A stretch of 64,000 bases of DNA from Pseudogracilibacillus auburnensis (lineage in GTDB: Bacteria; Bacillota; Bacilli; Bacillales; Amphibacillaceae), in NCBI RefSeq assembly GCF_003201975.1, contig NZ_QJJQ01000017.1:31312-95311 (forward strand). The letters are read 5' to 3'. The translations under genes were made by a program, and so were the position numbers. Under the pieces are notes generated by a model. That model saw only the letters and a program-made list of their open reading frames with translations. It was not told the DNA's origin and searched no databases. Below, piece by piece: positions 54,732-63,899 of the stretch (its first letter is position 1; the number at the start of each line of letters is the position of its first letter).

Positions 54732-55742
54732 TCATATTTCCTCTAACAAGAATCCTTTAGGAAGCGTATCATTTGGATCGACTAAAAAGTGGTGAATACC
54801 AGTAATAAATGCTTGCCCGGTAATTTCAGGAATTACTGCAATATGATTTCCAACATTCGAAGTTGCCGTAATTTTTCCTGTAAAAAGTCCATCTGTAATA
54901 CTTTCATGAATAAAACTGTCATTCTCTTTCATTTTACCATCTACGAGGAGAGTAGCGAGTCGGGCGCATGTACCTGTACCACAAGGTGATCGATCCACCT
55001 GCTCATCTGCAAATATCGTTACATTTCGTAAATCCGCCTGTTCACTCACTGAGGCATCCGAAAAAATAACACCATAAATACCGTGTAGACCTTTTTCGGA
55101 AGGATGAACTACTTCCATTTGTTTTTCAACAGCACGCTTTATTCTCGTTCCCCATTTTTGAATGGAAGGTAAATCCCGTTTATTTACTTTAAGTTGCAGA
55201 TCTTTTACCTGTACAACAGCATAAAAAGCTCCGCCAAAAGCGATATCTACTTTAAGTTCATAACCGTCGATGTGAAGCGGTACATCTTTCTTTAATACAA
55301 AAGATGGGACGTTTTCAAAAGAAACGGACTCCACTTTAGAACCGTTCACTTTTGCAGTCGCAACAACTTCTCCAGCTGGTGTGTCAATTGTAAATTTCTG
55401 TTGCTCCTCGGTTATTTCAAAGCGCCCTGTTTCAATCCCCATCGTAATAACTGCGATAATTCCATGTCCACACATCGTACTCCAACCTTCATTATGCATA
55501 AATAATACGCCGAAATCTGCCTGTTCACTAGCAGGTTCCGTTATAATGCACCCATACATTCCATGATGTCCACGTGGTTCATACATTAATATTTCTCTTA
55601 CATGATCTAAATGTTCCATACAATATAAACGTCTTTCCAACTGTGTTTTCCCTTTTATTTCTGGTAGTCCATCTGTAATAATTCGTAACGGTTCCCCAGC
55701 TACATGTACATCTATTGTTGTATACATTTTATTTATAATCAT
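54732..55742 (-). CDS. Proline racemase / 4-hydroxyproline 2-epimerase
   Basis: A 336-residue PLP-independent racemase of the diaminopimelate-epimerase-like fold. Both catalytic cysteines are present: Cys91 in WSTMCGHG and Cys254 in [11 protein letters not shown]. That argues for a two-base racemase or epimerase and against trans-3-hydroxyproline dehydratase, which has Ser/Thr at the first site. Free proline versus 4-hydroxyproline cannot be decided. It is the last gene of a cluster with an oligopeptide-binding protein and a small membrane protein, under a sigma-54 promoter, which ties it to proline-containing peptides. Confidence 0.92.
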   Translation of the reverse strand: MIINKMYTTIDVHVAGEPLRIITDGLPEIKGKTQLERRLYCMEHLDHVREILMYEPRGHHGMYGCIITEPASEQADFGVLFMHNEGWSTMCGHGIIAVITMGIETGRFEITEEQQKFTIDTPAGEVVATAKVNGSKVESVSFENVPSFVLKKDVPLHIDGYELKVDIAFGGAFYAVVQVKDLQLKVNKRDLPSIQKWGTRIKRAVEKQMEVVHPSEKGLHGIYGVIFSDASVSEQADLRNVTIFADEQVDRSPCGTGTCARLATLLVDGKMKENDSFIHESITDGLFTGKITATSNVGNHIAVIPEITGQAFITGIHHFLVDPNDTLPKGFLLEEI

Positions 55743-55757
55743 AAATAGTCTCCTTTC

Positions 55758-56132
55758 TTATATAAAAAAGTAAATGAGTTGTAAAATAACTAAAACAATA
55801 AGCAATGAAAAAAACTGCCATTTAAAAGTGTGATAAGTTTGTATATTTACCAGTTCCGATGGGAGACGTTTTTCACTATTAGAATCAATCATATCATTTT
55901 TATGAAATATTTTTTCCACAAACCCCCTAATTCCATATGTGATCCCATCAAAAAATTTTCCCTTTGTTATTAACAAATATAAATAGATCACCATATAAAA
56001 TGCCGTTACAAAAAATAACGAATTTATTATATTCGTCAAAGTTCTTTCTTCATAAAAAATTAAAAAGATGAAGCATGTAATTAAAATATTTATACTTAAA
56101 AAAAGCCAATAAAATTTATTCTTATTTGTCAT
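55758..56132 (-). CDS. DUF3899-like small membrane protein
   Basis: 124 residues, three to four TM segments: FYWLFLSINILITCFIFLIF, IINSLFFVTAFYMVIYLYLL and WQFFSLLIVLVILQLIYFFI. A cytoplasmic loop has KGKFFDGITYGIRG and the SEKRLPSELV motif. Such proteins are commonly encoded with peptide-transport operons in bacilli; role unknown. It lies between oppA and the racemase gene. Confidence 0.75.
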   Translation of the reverse strand: MTNKNKFYWLFLSINILITCFIFLIFYEERTLTNIINSLFFVTAFYMVIYLYLLITKGKFFDGITYGIRGFVEKIFHKNDMIDSNSEKRLPSELVNIQTYHTFKWQFFSLLIVLVILQLIYFFI

Positions 56133-56183
56133 TTTAAAAATCCTTCATCATTATTTGATAAGAAGTTGATTTACACTCCAAAG

Positions 56184-56220
56184 GTATAAAATGTCCCAAA
56201 ATTAAGATTTTGGGACATTC
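56184..56220 (-). terminator. Hairpin between oppA and the downstream genes
   Basis: AATGTCCCAAAAT/ATTTTGGGACATT, a perfect 13-bp stem with a 4-nt loop; the minus-strand tail is TTTTAT. It probably lowers expression of the membrane protein and racemase relative to the binding protein. Confidence 0.75.
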
Positions 56221-56235
56221 TTTTACACGTATTGT

Positions 56236-57948
56236 CTACTCTGCAATATAAGCGTAACGATAATCAACAGTTGGGCCATAATTTCTTGGAATTAAGTCTT
56301 GTACGTGAGGCTTCTGCACGTATGCTCTAGCATTTTGGAATACAGGAACGACAGACGCATCCTCAAACAGATACTTTTCAGCCTCCTGTAATACATCCCA
56401 TCTTTCTTCTGGTTTATCACCAAGATTATTCGCTTGATTAATTAAGTCATCAAATTCTTCACTTGCAAATCCAGTTCTGTTGAATGGTCCGTCTGAAAGC
56501 CAAATATCTAAATACGTAATTGGATCAAGGAAGTCTGGTAACCAGCCCCAATAGGATATATCGTATTTTCTTTCACCTTCAAGCTTTAAATGTTGACCAT
56601 ACGGTTGCTTATTAAGATTAACTGTTAACCCTGGTAGATTCTCTTCCAGTTGTGACTGTAAGTACGTGACAATTTTTTCATTTGTATCACTTTCACCAAA
56701 CATAATATCGATTGTCACTTCCGACTTGCCAATTTCCTCTAATCCTTTTTCCCATAATTCTTGTGCTTCTTCCATTGTTTTCTCATTAATTTTTGGATAT
56801 TTAATACGAAAATCTTCCCCATTTTCAGCAAATGCCCAGTCATTCGGTACAACATAATATGCAGGTGCAGCGCCACTTTGAAGTAAAGAATCAACTAAAG
56901 TTTGTCTGTCAAATGCGTTATAAATTGCACTACGAATATTCTGATTGGCTAATGCTTCATGCTTTTGATTTAACCGCATAAATTTCATATCAGCAGTTAA
57001 TTCTCCTGTGTGTAGTTCAGCACTATCTTTAAACTGCTGTATAAATTGTGCATTAAGCTCCGCATAGTCTAAATCACCAGTTTGATAAAGATTCACTCGT
57101 GTTGCTGCATCTGTAACTAATTTATAGTTAACTTGTTCTAATTTCACATCATCTGCATTCCAATACGTTTCATTTTTCTCAAATGTCCATCCTTCTCCAA
57201 TATGCCAATCAGTTAATTTAAATGGACCGTTCGCTAATAGATTTTCTACAGATGTTGCATAATCATCGCCCAATCCTTCAACAAATTCCTCATTTAATGG
57301 ATAGAAAGGTGGAAATGACATCAATGTAACAAAATAAGGCGTTGCTTTCTCAAGTGTCACTTGAACCGTTTGTTCGTCTAATGCTTCAATACCTAATTCA
57401 TCAATTTTGCCATAAAGATCACTATCTGGATTCAGTATTTCCTCTGCATTTAAAATACTTGCAGATCCATAAATGAATGCGTATTCTGCTGCAGTATCTG
57501 GGTTTACTGCTCTTTTCCATGAATATACAAAGTCATTTGCAGTGACAGGATCACCATTTGACCATTTTGCGTCATCACGGATTGTAAATGTATATACTGT
57601 TTTATCTTCATTTACTTCAGGCTCGTCGGCTGCTAAATCAGGTATAAAGCCTCCCTCTTTATCAAAACCAATAAAACCAGCCCCAATTTGATAGAGCGCA
57701 TCAAAGGAAGGCGCATCTGATGCATGATGAATGTCTAAAGATGTAAAATCAGCAGTTCCAGATAAATTTAAAACCTGTTCTACATTTGAACTTGTATCAT
57801 CTCCTATAGCCTCAGACCCCTTCTCCTTTTTAGTGTCACTATCACCACCATCTGTCTTGTTTTGTCCTCCACACGCTGCTAGGACAAGTACTAGACATAC
57901 CATGATAGCAATCATGGTCATCCAATAATTTCTTTTTTGTAACAACAT
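56236..57948 (-). CDS. Oligopeptide-binding lipoprotein OppA type
   Basis: A 570-residue SBP family 5 protein with the signal VCLVLVLAACGG (lipidated Cys about 26) and an acidic/Lys linker. Signatures are LNLSGTADFTSLDIHHASDA, YTFTIRDDAKWSNGDPVTAN with DFVYSWKRAV, NQNIRSAIYNAFDRQTLVDS, and DISYWGWLPDFLDPITYLDI. This is the OppA rather than DppE branch. The dppBCDF operon on the other side of 58-59 kb lacks a binding protein, so this one probably serves it. A sigma-54 promoter lies 46 bp upstream. Confidence 0.94.
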   Translation of the reverse strand: MLLQKRNYWMTMIAIMVCLVLVLAACGGQNKTDGGDSDTKKEKGSEAIGDDTSSNVEQVLNLSGTADFTSLDIHHASDAPSFDALYQIGAGFIGFDKEGGFIPDLAADEPEVNEDKTVYTFTIRDDAKWSNGDPVTANDFVYSWKRAVNPDTAAEYAFIYGSASILNAEEILNPDSDLYGKIDELGIEALDEQTVQVTLEKATPYFVTLMSFPPFYPLNEEFVEGLGDDYATSVENLLANGPFKLTDWHIGEGWTFEKNETYWNADDVKLEQVNYKLVTDAATRVNLYQTGDLDYAELNAQFIQQFKDSAELHTGELTADMKFMRLNQKHEALANQNIRSAIYNAFDRQTLVDSLLQSGAAPAYYVVPNDWAFAENGEDFRIKYPKINEKTMEEAQELWEKGLEEIGKSEVTIDIMFGESDTNEKIVTYLQSQLEENLPGLTVNLNKQPYGQHLKLEGERKYDISYWGWLPDFLDPITYLDIWLSDGPFNRTGFASEEFDDLINQANNLGDKPEERWDVLQEAEKYLFEDASVVPVFQNARAYVQKPHVQDLIPRNYGPTVDYRYAYIAE

Positions 57949-57993
57949 AAATTGACCTCCTTTTTTTTAGTCAATATTTATGATTATTATTTA

Positions 57994-58009
57994 TGCAATA
58001 TTAATGCCA
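57994..58009 (-). promoter_or_regulatory. Sigma-54 promoter of the oppA-racemase cluster
   Basis: On the minus strand TGGCATTAATATTGCA, GG-N10-GC, ending 46 bp before the oppA start. The remaining spacer to 58414 shows no gene. Confidence 0.82.
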
Positions 58010-58414
58010 ACCCTTGCAAACTCAAAACTTTATTAGTAAGTACCGTTTCCTACAAAAAGAGAATAAAACGCATTCATTTATGTGTTAACTTTTTAGACAC
58101 ATTAAGTGCCCTGTGTTTAAAATTATTAACACATTATCGTAAAGCTTAAGGATGGATTTACAATTGTGCTCTAACGAAGAGAAAATAAGATTGTGCGTTC
58201 TTGTATTCTAGTAAGTTTTACTAAACGTATTGTTTTTAAATCGTTTCACACATACCACGACAAAAGATAGCATACCCGTATGGTTGAGCCTTGCTTTTTC
58301 CTTAACCACCCTTATAGTCTAACTAATAACGAATTCCTTAAGAAAAACACCTCAAATTATTTTACAATTATGTTGAAGTCAAATAAATACCACATTTTTA
58401 ATGCCCAATGACGA

Positions 58415-59340
58415 TTAAAATATTGCGGGACTAACGGAACTAATTAATCTATTTACTTTATCAAGTGGATTTTCCCACTTATGTGGTAATTTGAAAGGAA
58501 AATGTATCGCATCTCCTTGATGTAAATGATATATTTTTTCATTAATATAGATGATTAGTTCTCCTTTCATAACATAATAGAACTCTTCCCTGGATGTTGA
58601 ACAAGCTCCATATCTTTATGTTTTGGATCTAATGTTTCTATTCATGTATCCATTTTCCGTTCACTAAAATAACTGCTTAAACTAATAATAGAAGAATTAA
58701 AGGTTCCTATTCTAAATGATTTTTGTTCAATTTTATAAGTAGCAAAATCATTATCTTGATCTTCTTCAAAGAAAGAACAAAAGCGCAAGCGCTCGTTTAG
58801 CGACGTACAAATTGCGCCCTACCAAGTAGGGTGGGTCGACGTTGCCACGCAAAGTGGCGAACTTAGTTGATCTTCCTTCTCCAACGAGATAAAGGAAACA
58901 TGCTCCTTCATAGGGGTATGCCGACGTTGGGCGCAAAGCCCAATTTTAGTCGGCCTTCCTTAAAACTTGAAGCGATGTTGACTTTCACCCAAGGCCATAA
59001 GAGCGACTAAGCCTCTGTCTAAAGCCAATCGGCAAGTCTTCTTTATCGTAGGAAGAAGTTTGAAATTTTGCTACAGCTTTAGCGCTTAAGCTAGACGCAA
59101 ATAATATTGCAAATAAACTTTATCTACAAGTAGATTCAACTAGAATTTCCTAGACTATAAAAAAGTATCTCCCCTAAAGCATCAGAAATTTTTAAATGAT
59201 GTTATAGCTAAAGAAGTATCTCCCCTTTCAACTTGTGAAAGAAAACTAACTGATAGTACTGTTTTGTTACTGAGTTCTTTTAAAGTCATCTTTCGTAATT
59301 TACGAAGTGTCTTTATTTTATTAAAATATTTTCCTACCAT
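58415..59340 (-). pseudogene. XRE-cupin transcriptional regulator, disrupted
   Basis: On the minus strand from ATG 59340 with GGAGG upstream: the HTH part reads KIKTLRKLRKMTLKELSNKT and SVSFLSQVERGDTSLAITSF, then a one-base frameshift (the next frame gives KISDALG). After a roughly 315-bp inserted repeat the frame resumes with FFEEDQDNDFATYKIEQKSF and SERKMDT, a stop, IETLDPKHKDMELVQHPGKS, another break, and the intact cupin end GDAIHFPFKLPHKWENPLDK before TAA. At least three lesions, so a dead gene. It once sat between the divergent oppA and dppBCDF units. Confidence 0.88.
58780..59100. repeat. Dispersed intergenic repeat element, copy 4, inserted in the XRE-cupin gene
   Basis: It starts AGCGCAAGCGCTCGTTTAGC and contains the CGACGTACAA string found in copy 1 and CCCTACCAAGTAGGG, an inverted repeat. 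It ends near GCTTTAGCGCTTAAGCT. Higher GC than its surroundings. It interrupts coding sequence, which shows that the family moves or once moved. Confidence 0.75.
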
Positions 59341-59676
59341 TTATCCTCCAATAATTAAGGTTTTTCATATTTAAGTGTTGTAATAATATATTCCTAATTC
59401 TCTATTTAATAAAAAGGCAATAATCATAATTATATAGATTTTCATTGTTTATTGTTTTTTATTATCTTCTATTTTTAATATAAATTGATTGTTTTATATC
59501 TTATTCTTCCTGTTTAATCTTTAAAGAAATTGCTTAATTGCTAGATAAGAATAATCGTATGTTTAAATCGCATAAAATTTTTTCGAACTTGATTATGTTC
59601 ATTTTTTATACAAAACATATTATTGTTCGCAAAAAAGACTGACTGACACTTCGTTCATCTTTTCTCATGAAAACGA

Positions 59677-59692
59677 TGGCATGAATATTGCA
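59677..59692 (+). promoter_or_regulatory. Sigma-54 promoter of the second dppBCDF operon
   Basis: TGGCATGAATATTGCA, GG-N10-GC, followed by TTAATATATTTATAAAC, much like the region after the promoter at 41789. It lies 211 bp before dppB, with a short leader ORF between. Confidence 0.82.
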
Positions 59693-59797
59693 TTAATATA
59701 TTTATAAACTATAACGATTTCTTTGAATGCAGAGTTCTCCTTTGAAAAGAAGGAACAAGCATTTTTATAAAAGGAAAGTACAGAAACGGAGGTTTTT

Positions 59798-59833
59798 ATG
59801 AATAGATTTATTTTTTATAAAGACTACTTGTAG
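59798..59833 (+). CDS. Possible 11-residue leader peptide
   Basis: ATG with a strong CGGAGG 6 nt upstream encodes MNRFIFYKDYL and stops. It lies between the sigma-54 promoter and dppB. It may be a leader peptide or simply the scarred start of a lost gene, since a binding-protein gene would be expected here. There is no evidence of translation. Confidence 0.35.
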   Translation: MNRFIFYKDYL

Positions 59834-59903
59834 GGAGGGATTTAATTTTTTAATATTATAAGAGTTTAATTTACGACATATTATTTTTCACTAGGAGGCA
59901 GCA

Positions 59904-60833
59904 ATGAAACGTTATATTTTTCAAAGAATTGGTTATATGATTATTACATTTTTTATTATAATGACTATTTCATTTGTAACAATGAAACTATTGCCAGGAT
60001 CGCCGTTTAAAAACCAAGATAAATTAACAGATCAACAACTAGAAATTATTATGGAACATTACCGGTTAAATGATCCAATTCCTATACAATTTTTTCATTA
60101 TGTAGTTGACTTTTTTAAAGGCGATTTAGGAATGTCGTTTCAATTTAAAAATCAAGCTGTTACAGATATTATTTTAGACCGAATCCAGCCTTCTGCAATT
60201 TTAGGTTTGGAAGCGTTGTTAATCGGTGTCATATTTGGTCTTATACTTGGGATTTTTTCAGGACTAAAACATAATACTTTTTGGGATTATGGAACGACGA
60301 CATTATCTGTTATTGGTATTTCCGTTCCTTCCTTCGTATTTGCCGGTTTTATGCAATATTTTCTTGCTGTAAAACTTGGTTGGCTACCTGTTGCATATTG
60401 GGAAGGTTGGAAGTATCATATTATGCCAGCCTTATCGTTATCATTTGTTGTCATTTCAACGATAGCAAGATATATTCGAATGGAAATGCTTGAAGTGCTG
60501 GGTCAAGACTATATGAAAACTGCGAAAGCAAAAGGACTTCCGAATAAAACGATTATTATAAAACATGGTTTAAAAAATACTTTAATCCCAGTCATTACTA
60601 TTTTAGGTCCTTTAGCAATCTCTATTTTGACTGGTTCACTAGTCATTGAGAAAATATTCGCCATTCCAGGAATAGGAGAACAGTTTGTTGTCTCAATAAC
60701 GACGAACGATTATCCGATGATTATGGGACTAACACTTCTATATGCTGCTTTCTTCATTATTATCGTCTTTGTAATCGATCTACTTTACGGCATAGTCGAT
60801 CCTAGAATTAAGTTGGGAGGCGAAAACAATTGA
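59904..60833 (+). CDS. Peptide ABC transporter permease, OppB type (second system)
   Basis: A 309-residue permease: MKRYIFQRIGYMIITFFIIM, MKLLPGSPFKNQDKLTDQQL, DFFKGDLGMSFQFKNQAV, the EAA loop DYMKTAKAKGLPNKTIIIKH, and the ending DLLYGIVDPRIKLG. Closer to OppB than to the DppB protein at 48-49 kb. AGGAGGCAGCA precedes the ATG. First structural gene of the operon; its stop overlaps the next start (TTGA). Confidence 0.94.
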   Translation: MKRYIFQRIGYMIITFFIIMTISFVTMKLLPGSPFKNQDKLTDQQLEIIMEHYRLNDPIPIQFFHYVVDFFKGDLGMSFQFKNQAVTDIILDRIQPSAILGLEALLIGVIFGLILGIFSGLKHNTFWDYGTTTLSVIGISVPSFVFAGFMQYFLAVKLGWLPVAYWEGWKYHIMPALSLSFVVISTIARYIRMEMLEVLGQDYMKTAKAKGLPNKTIIIKHGLKNTLIPVITILGPLAISILTGSLVIEKIFAIPGIGEQFVVSITTNDYPMIMGLTLLYAAFFIIIVFVIDLLYGIVDPRIKLGGENN

Positions 60834-61852
60834 GCTCTAATAAAAATATTGTCTATAACGACGAATTGTTTGAAAAAGTAAATTACTATCATGTTGTACA
60901 AGAAGATAAAACTGTTGAAAGTAAAACTGATAACTATTGGGTAAAAGCAATGAAAACTTTATTTAAAAACAAATGGGCAATGTTAAGTTTACTTTGTATT
61001 GTTTTTTTTATTGTAATGTCTTTACTAGGTCCAATTATGAATGATCATACGTATAAAGAACAAGATTTGACAAGAGCATTTTTACCACCAAAAATTCCGA
61101 TTTTAGCTGATGTCCATTGGTTACCTTTCGATGGGTATGCAAATGGTGTAGATCAATATGAACTAATGGGAGTAGAAGAGTCATTTTGGTTTGGTACAGA
61201 TCAATTTGGACGTGATCAGTGGACAAGAGTTTGGTATGGGACAATGATTTCTTTATCGATTGCATTTATTGCAGCTATTATTGACTTTTTTATCGGTGTC
61301 ACCTACGGGGGAATTTCTGGTTATTTTGGTGTTAAAGTGGATAACGTAATGCAACGTATTATTGAAGTTTTAGTTGGTATTCCAAATTTAGTCATCATTA
61401 TTTTAGCGATTATAATATTAAAACCTGGATTAGTTTCAATTATTTGCGCCATTGTTTTAACAGGATGGGTTGGAATGGCAAGAATTGTCCGGGGACAAGT
61501 ATTAAAGTTAAAAAGCCAAGAATATGTGTTAGCTTCTAAAACATTAGGTTTAACGCATCCGAAAATTCTTACAAAGGATATATTACCTAATTCAATGGCC
61601 CAAATCATTATTACAACAATGTTTACCGTACCTGGAGCCATTTTTTTTGAAGCATTTTTGAGTTTTATAGGGCTTGGTCTCCCTGCTCCAATGGCATCAT
61701 TAGGTACAGTTATCAATGACGGATTCGAATCTTTGCAGATTTACCCATATTTGGTCATTTTCCCTAGTATTATTATTAGCCTTCTGTTAATAAGCTTCAA
61801 TCTTCTAGGTGATGGACTAAGAGATGCGCTGGATCCTAAAATGAAACATTAA
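60830..61852 (+). CDS. Peptide ABC transporter permease, OppC type (second system)
   Basis: A 340-residue permease with a long cytoplasmic N-terminus, then MKTLFKNKWAMLSLLCIVFF. The conserved WFGTDQFGRDQWTRVWYGTM and EAA loop EYVLASKTLGLTHPKILTKD follow, and GDGLRDALDPKMKH ends it. The 100-residue extracytoplasmic loop after TM1 is typical of OppC. TTG start with GGGAGG about 9 nt upstream, overlapping the preceding stop. Confidence 0.94.
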   Translation: MSSNKNIVYNDELFEKVNYYHVVQEDKTVESKTDNYWVKAMKTLFKNKWAMLSLLCIVFFIVMSLLGPIMNDHTYKEQDLTRAFLPPKIPILADVHWLPFDGYANGVDQYELMGVEESFWFGTDQFGRDQWTRVWYGTMISLSIAFIAAIIDFFIGVTYGGISGYFGVKVDNVMQRIIEVLVGIPNLVIIILAIIILKPGLVSIICAIVLTGWVGMARIVRGQVLKLKSQEYVLASKTLGLTHPKILTKDILPNSMAQIIITTMFTVPGAIFFEAFLSFIGLGLPAPMASLGTVINDGFESLQIYPYLVIFPSIIISLLLISFNLLGDGLRDALDPKMKH

Positions 61853-61882
61853 AACATATTTTTTTAAAAAAGGAGGGACATT

Positions 61883-62902
61883 ATGAATAAAGATTACTTA
61901 CTTGAAGTAAACAACCTTCAAGTAACATTTAAAACGAATAATACAGAGGTTCACGCAGTAAGAGGTGTTAATTTCCAACTAAAAGAAAAAGAAACATTAG
62001 CGATTGTTGGTGAATCAGGATCTGGAAAAAGTGTTACAGCTCAATCCATCATAAAGCTAATTTCTGAACCTCCTGGAAAAATTAACAACGGTTCTATCTT
62101 TTATAAAGGTGAAGACTTGCTAACAAAACCAGAACGATATTTCAGTTCTATTCGAGGAAAAGAAATAAGTATGATTTTCCAAGATCCAATGAGTTCATTA
62201 AATCCTACCTTAAAAATTGGAAGGCAAATTGCTGAAACGATTATTAGACATGAAAAAGTTAATAAGGAAACAGCCTATAAACGTACTATAGAACTGTTAA
62301 AACTCGTTGGAATACCAAATCCGGAAAAAAGAATTGATCAATACCCTTATGAGTTTTCTGGTGGAATGCGTCAACGTGTTATGATTGCAATTGCATTATC
62401 ATGTAATCCAAAAATATTAATTGCTGATGAACCAACAACCGCTTTGGATGTAACAATTCAGGCACAAATTATAGAATTATTAAATGACTTACAACAAAAG
62501 TTAAATATGTCTACGATTATAATTACACATGATCTTGGTGTCGTTGCCAATATGGCGCACCGGGTTGTAGTGATGTATGGTGGAAAAGTTGCCGAAACTG
62601 GCACAGTGGATGAGATATTTTATCAACCTAAACATCCGTATACTTGGGGGTTATTATCATCGATTCCAAAATTAGATTCCAAAGAAAAAAAGTTGATTGC
62701 CATCGATGGTTCACCTCCTAATTTGGCTAATCCACCAAAAGGTTGTCCATTTGCACCGAGATGTCCTTATGCAATGAAAGTGTGTATTGAACAATCGCCT
62801 GGTATAGTTAGTTCATCCGATACACAGAAAACAGCATGTTGGCTTTTAGATGAACAAGCACCTATAACAGATACTCCTGAAACGGCTAGAATTGAGGGAT
62901 AA
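61883..62902 (+). CDS. oppD: Oligopeptide ABC transporter ATP-binding protein OppD (second system)
   Basis: A 339-residue ATPase: Walker A AIVGESGSGKSVTAQSIIKL, MIFQDPMSSLNPTLKIGRQI, signature [16 protein letters not shown], Walker [35 protein letters not shown]. The C-terminal Cys cluster GCPFAPRCPYAMKVCIEQSP and ACWLL is intact. AGGAGGG precedes the ATG. Confidence 0.96.
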   Translation: MNKDYLLEVNNLQVTFKTNNTEVHAVRGVNFQLKEKETLAIVGESGSGKSVTAQSIIKLISEPPGKINNGSIFYKGEDLLTKPERYFSSIRGKEISMIFQDPMSSLNPTLKIGRQIAETIIRHEKVNKETAYKRTIELLKLVGIPNPEKRIDQYPYEFSGGMRQRVMIAIALSCNPKILIADEPTTALDVTIQAQIIELLNDLQQKLNMSTIIITHDLGVVANMAHRVVVMYGGKVAETGTVDEIFYQPKHPYTWGLLSSIPKLDSKEKKLIAIDGSPPNLANPPKGCPFAPRCPYAMKVCIEQSPGIVSSSDTQKTACWLLDEQAPITDTPETARIEG

Positions 62903-62903
62903 T

Positions 62904-63872
62904 ATGAGCAATATAAAAGAAAAAGTATTAGAAGTCAAAAACTTAAAAAAACACTTTCCAGTTGGCCGCAAAACAGTATTAAAAGCAGTTGACGGTATTA
63001 ATTTTCATATTTTCAGAGGTGAAATTTTTGGTATAGTTGGAGAATCCGGGTGTGGGAAATCAACTGCTGGAAGAACTATCATTCAATTATATGAACCGAC
63101 AGCTGGAGAAATAATTTTTAACGGAAAAAAAATTCAAGATCAATTAAAGAAAAAGGATCTTTTAAAGTTTAGACAAGAAATGCAAATGATTTTCCAAGAT
63201 CCTTACGCTTCCTTAAATCCAAGAATGAACGTTAGAGAAATTATTACAGCAGGGCTTACGGTACACAATATCGTCCCTAAAAATGAACATGAAAACTATA
63301 TAAGTGAATTGTTAGAAAAAGTTGGCTTAAATACTAGTCATGCAAATCGATACCCACATGAGTTCAGTGGGGGGCAACGTCAACGAATCGGAATTGCTCG
63401 TGCATTGTCCGTCAATCCAAAATTTATTATTGCAGATGAACCGATATCTGCACTAGATGTGTCGATTCAAGCTCAAGTAGTTAATTTAATGAAAGAATTG
63501 CAAGTATCACGTGATTTAACATTTTTATTTATAGCCCATGATTTATCAATGGTAAAGCATATTAGTGATCGAATTGGTGTCATGTATCTTGGTAATATGG
63601 TAGAAATAGCTACTTCAGAAGAGCTTTATTCCAATCCATTGCATCCTTATACACAAGCTTTACTTTCAGCTATTCCTTTACCTAATCCGAAACAAGAGCG
63701 ACATCGAGAGCGGATTATTTTAAAAGGAGACGTACCAAGTCCAATTTCTCCACCTAGTGGTTGCCCTTTTAGAACTCGTTGTTCAAAAGCAATGGGAATT
63801 TGTGCTGAAGTAAAACCGGAATGGAAGGAAATATATAATAATCATTGGGTTGCATGTCATTTATATAATTAA
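62904..63872 (+). CDS. oppF: Oligopeptide ABC transporter ATP-binding protein OppF (second system)
   Basis: A 322-residue ATPase starting MSNIKEKVLEVKNLKKHFPV; the ATG at 62904 follows the oppD TAA by one base with GAGGGA upstream. Walker [41 protein letters not shown], signature EFSGGQRQRIGIARALS, Walker B FIIADEPISALDVS, FIAHDLSMVKHIS. C-terminal GCPFRTRCSKAMGICAEVKP and ACHLYN. Completes an OppBCDF set that has no binding protein of its own. Confidence 0.96.
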   Translation: MSNIKEKVLEVKNLKKHFPVGRKTVLKAVDGINFHIFRGEIFGIVGESGCGKSTAGRTIIQLYEPTAGEIIFNGKKIQDQLKKKDLLKFRQEMQMIFQDPYASLNPRMNVREIITAGLTVHNIVPKNEHENYISELLEKVGLNTSHANRYPHEFSGGQRQRIGIARALSVNPKFIIADEPISALDVSIQAQVVNLMKELQVSRDLTFLFIAHDLSMVKHISDRIGVMYLGNMVEIATSEELYSNPLHPYTQALLSAIPLPNPKQERHRERIILKGDVPSPISPPSGCPFRTRCSKAMGICAEVKPEWKEIYNNHWVACHLYN

Positions 63873-63899
63873 TCAAATGCAAGATTCAACATTTTATTT

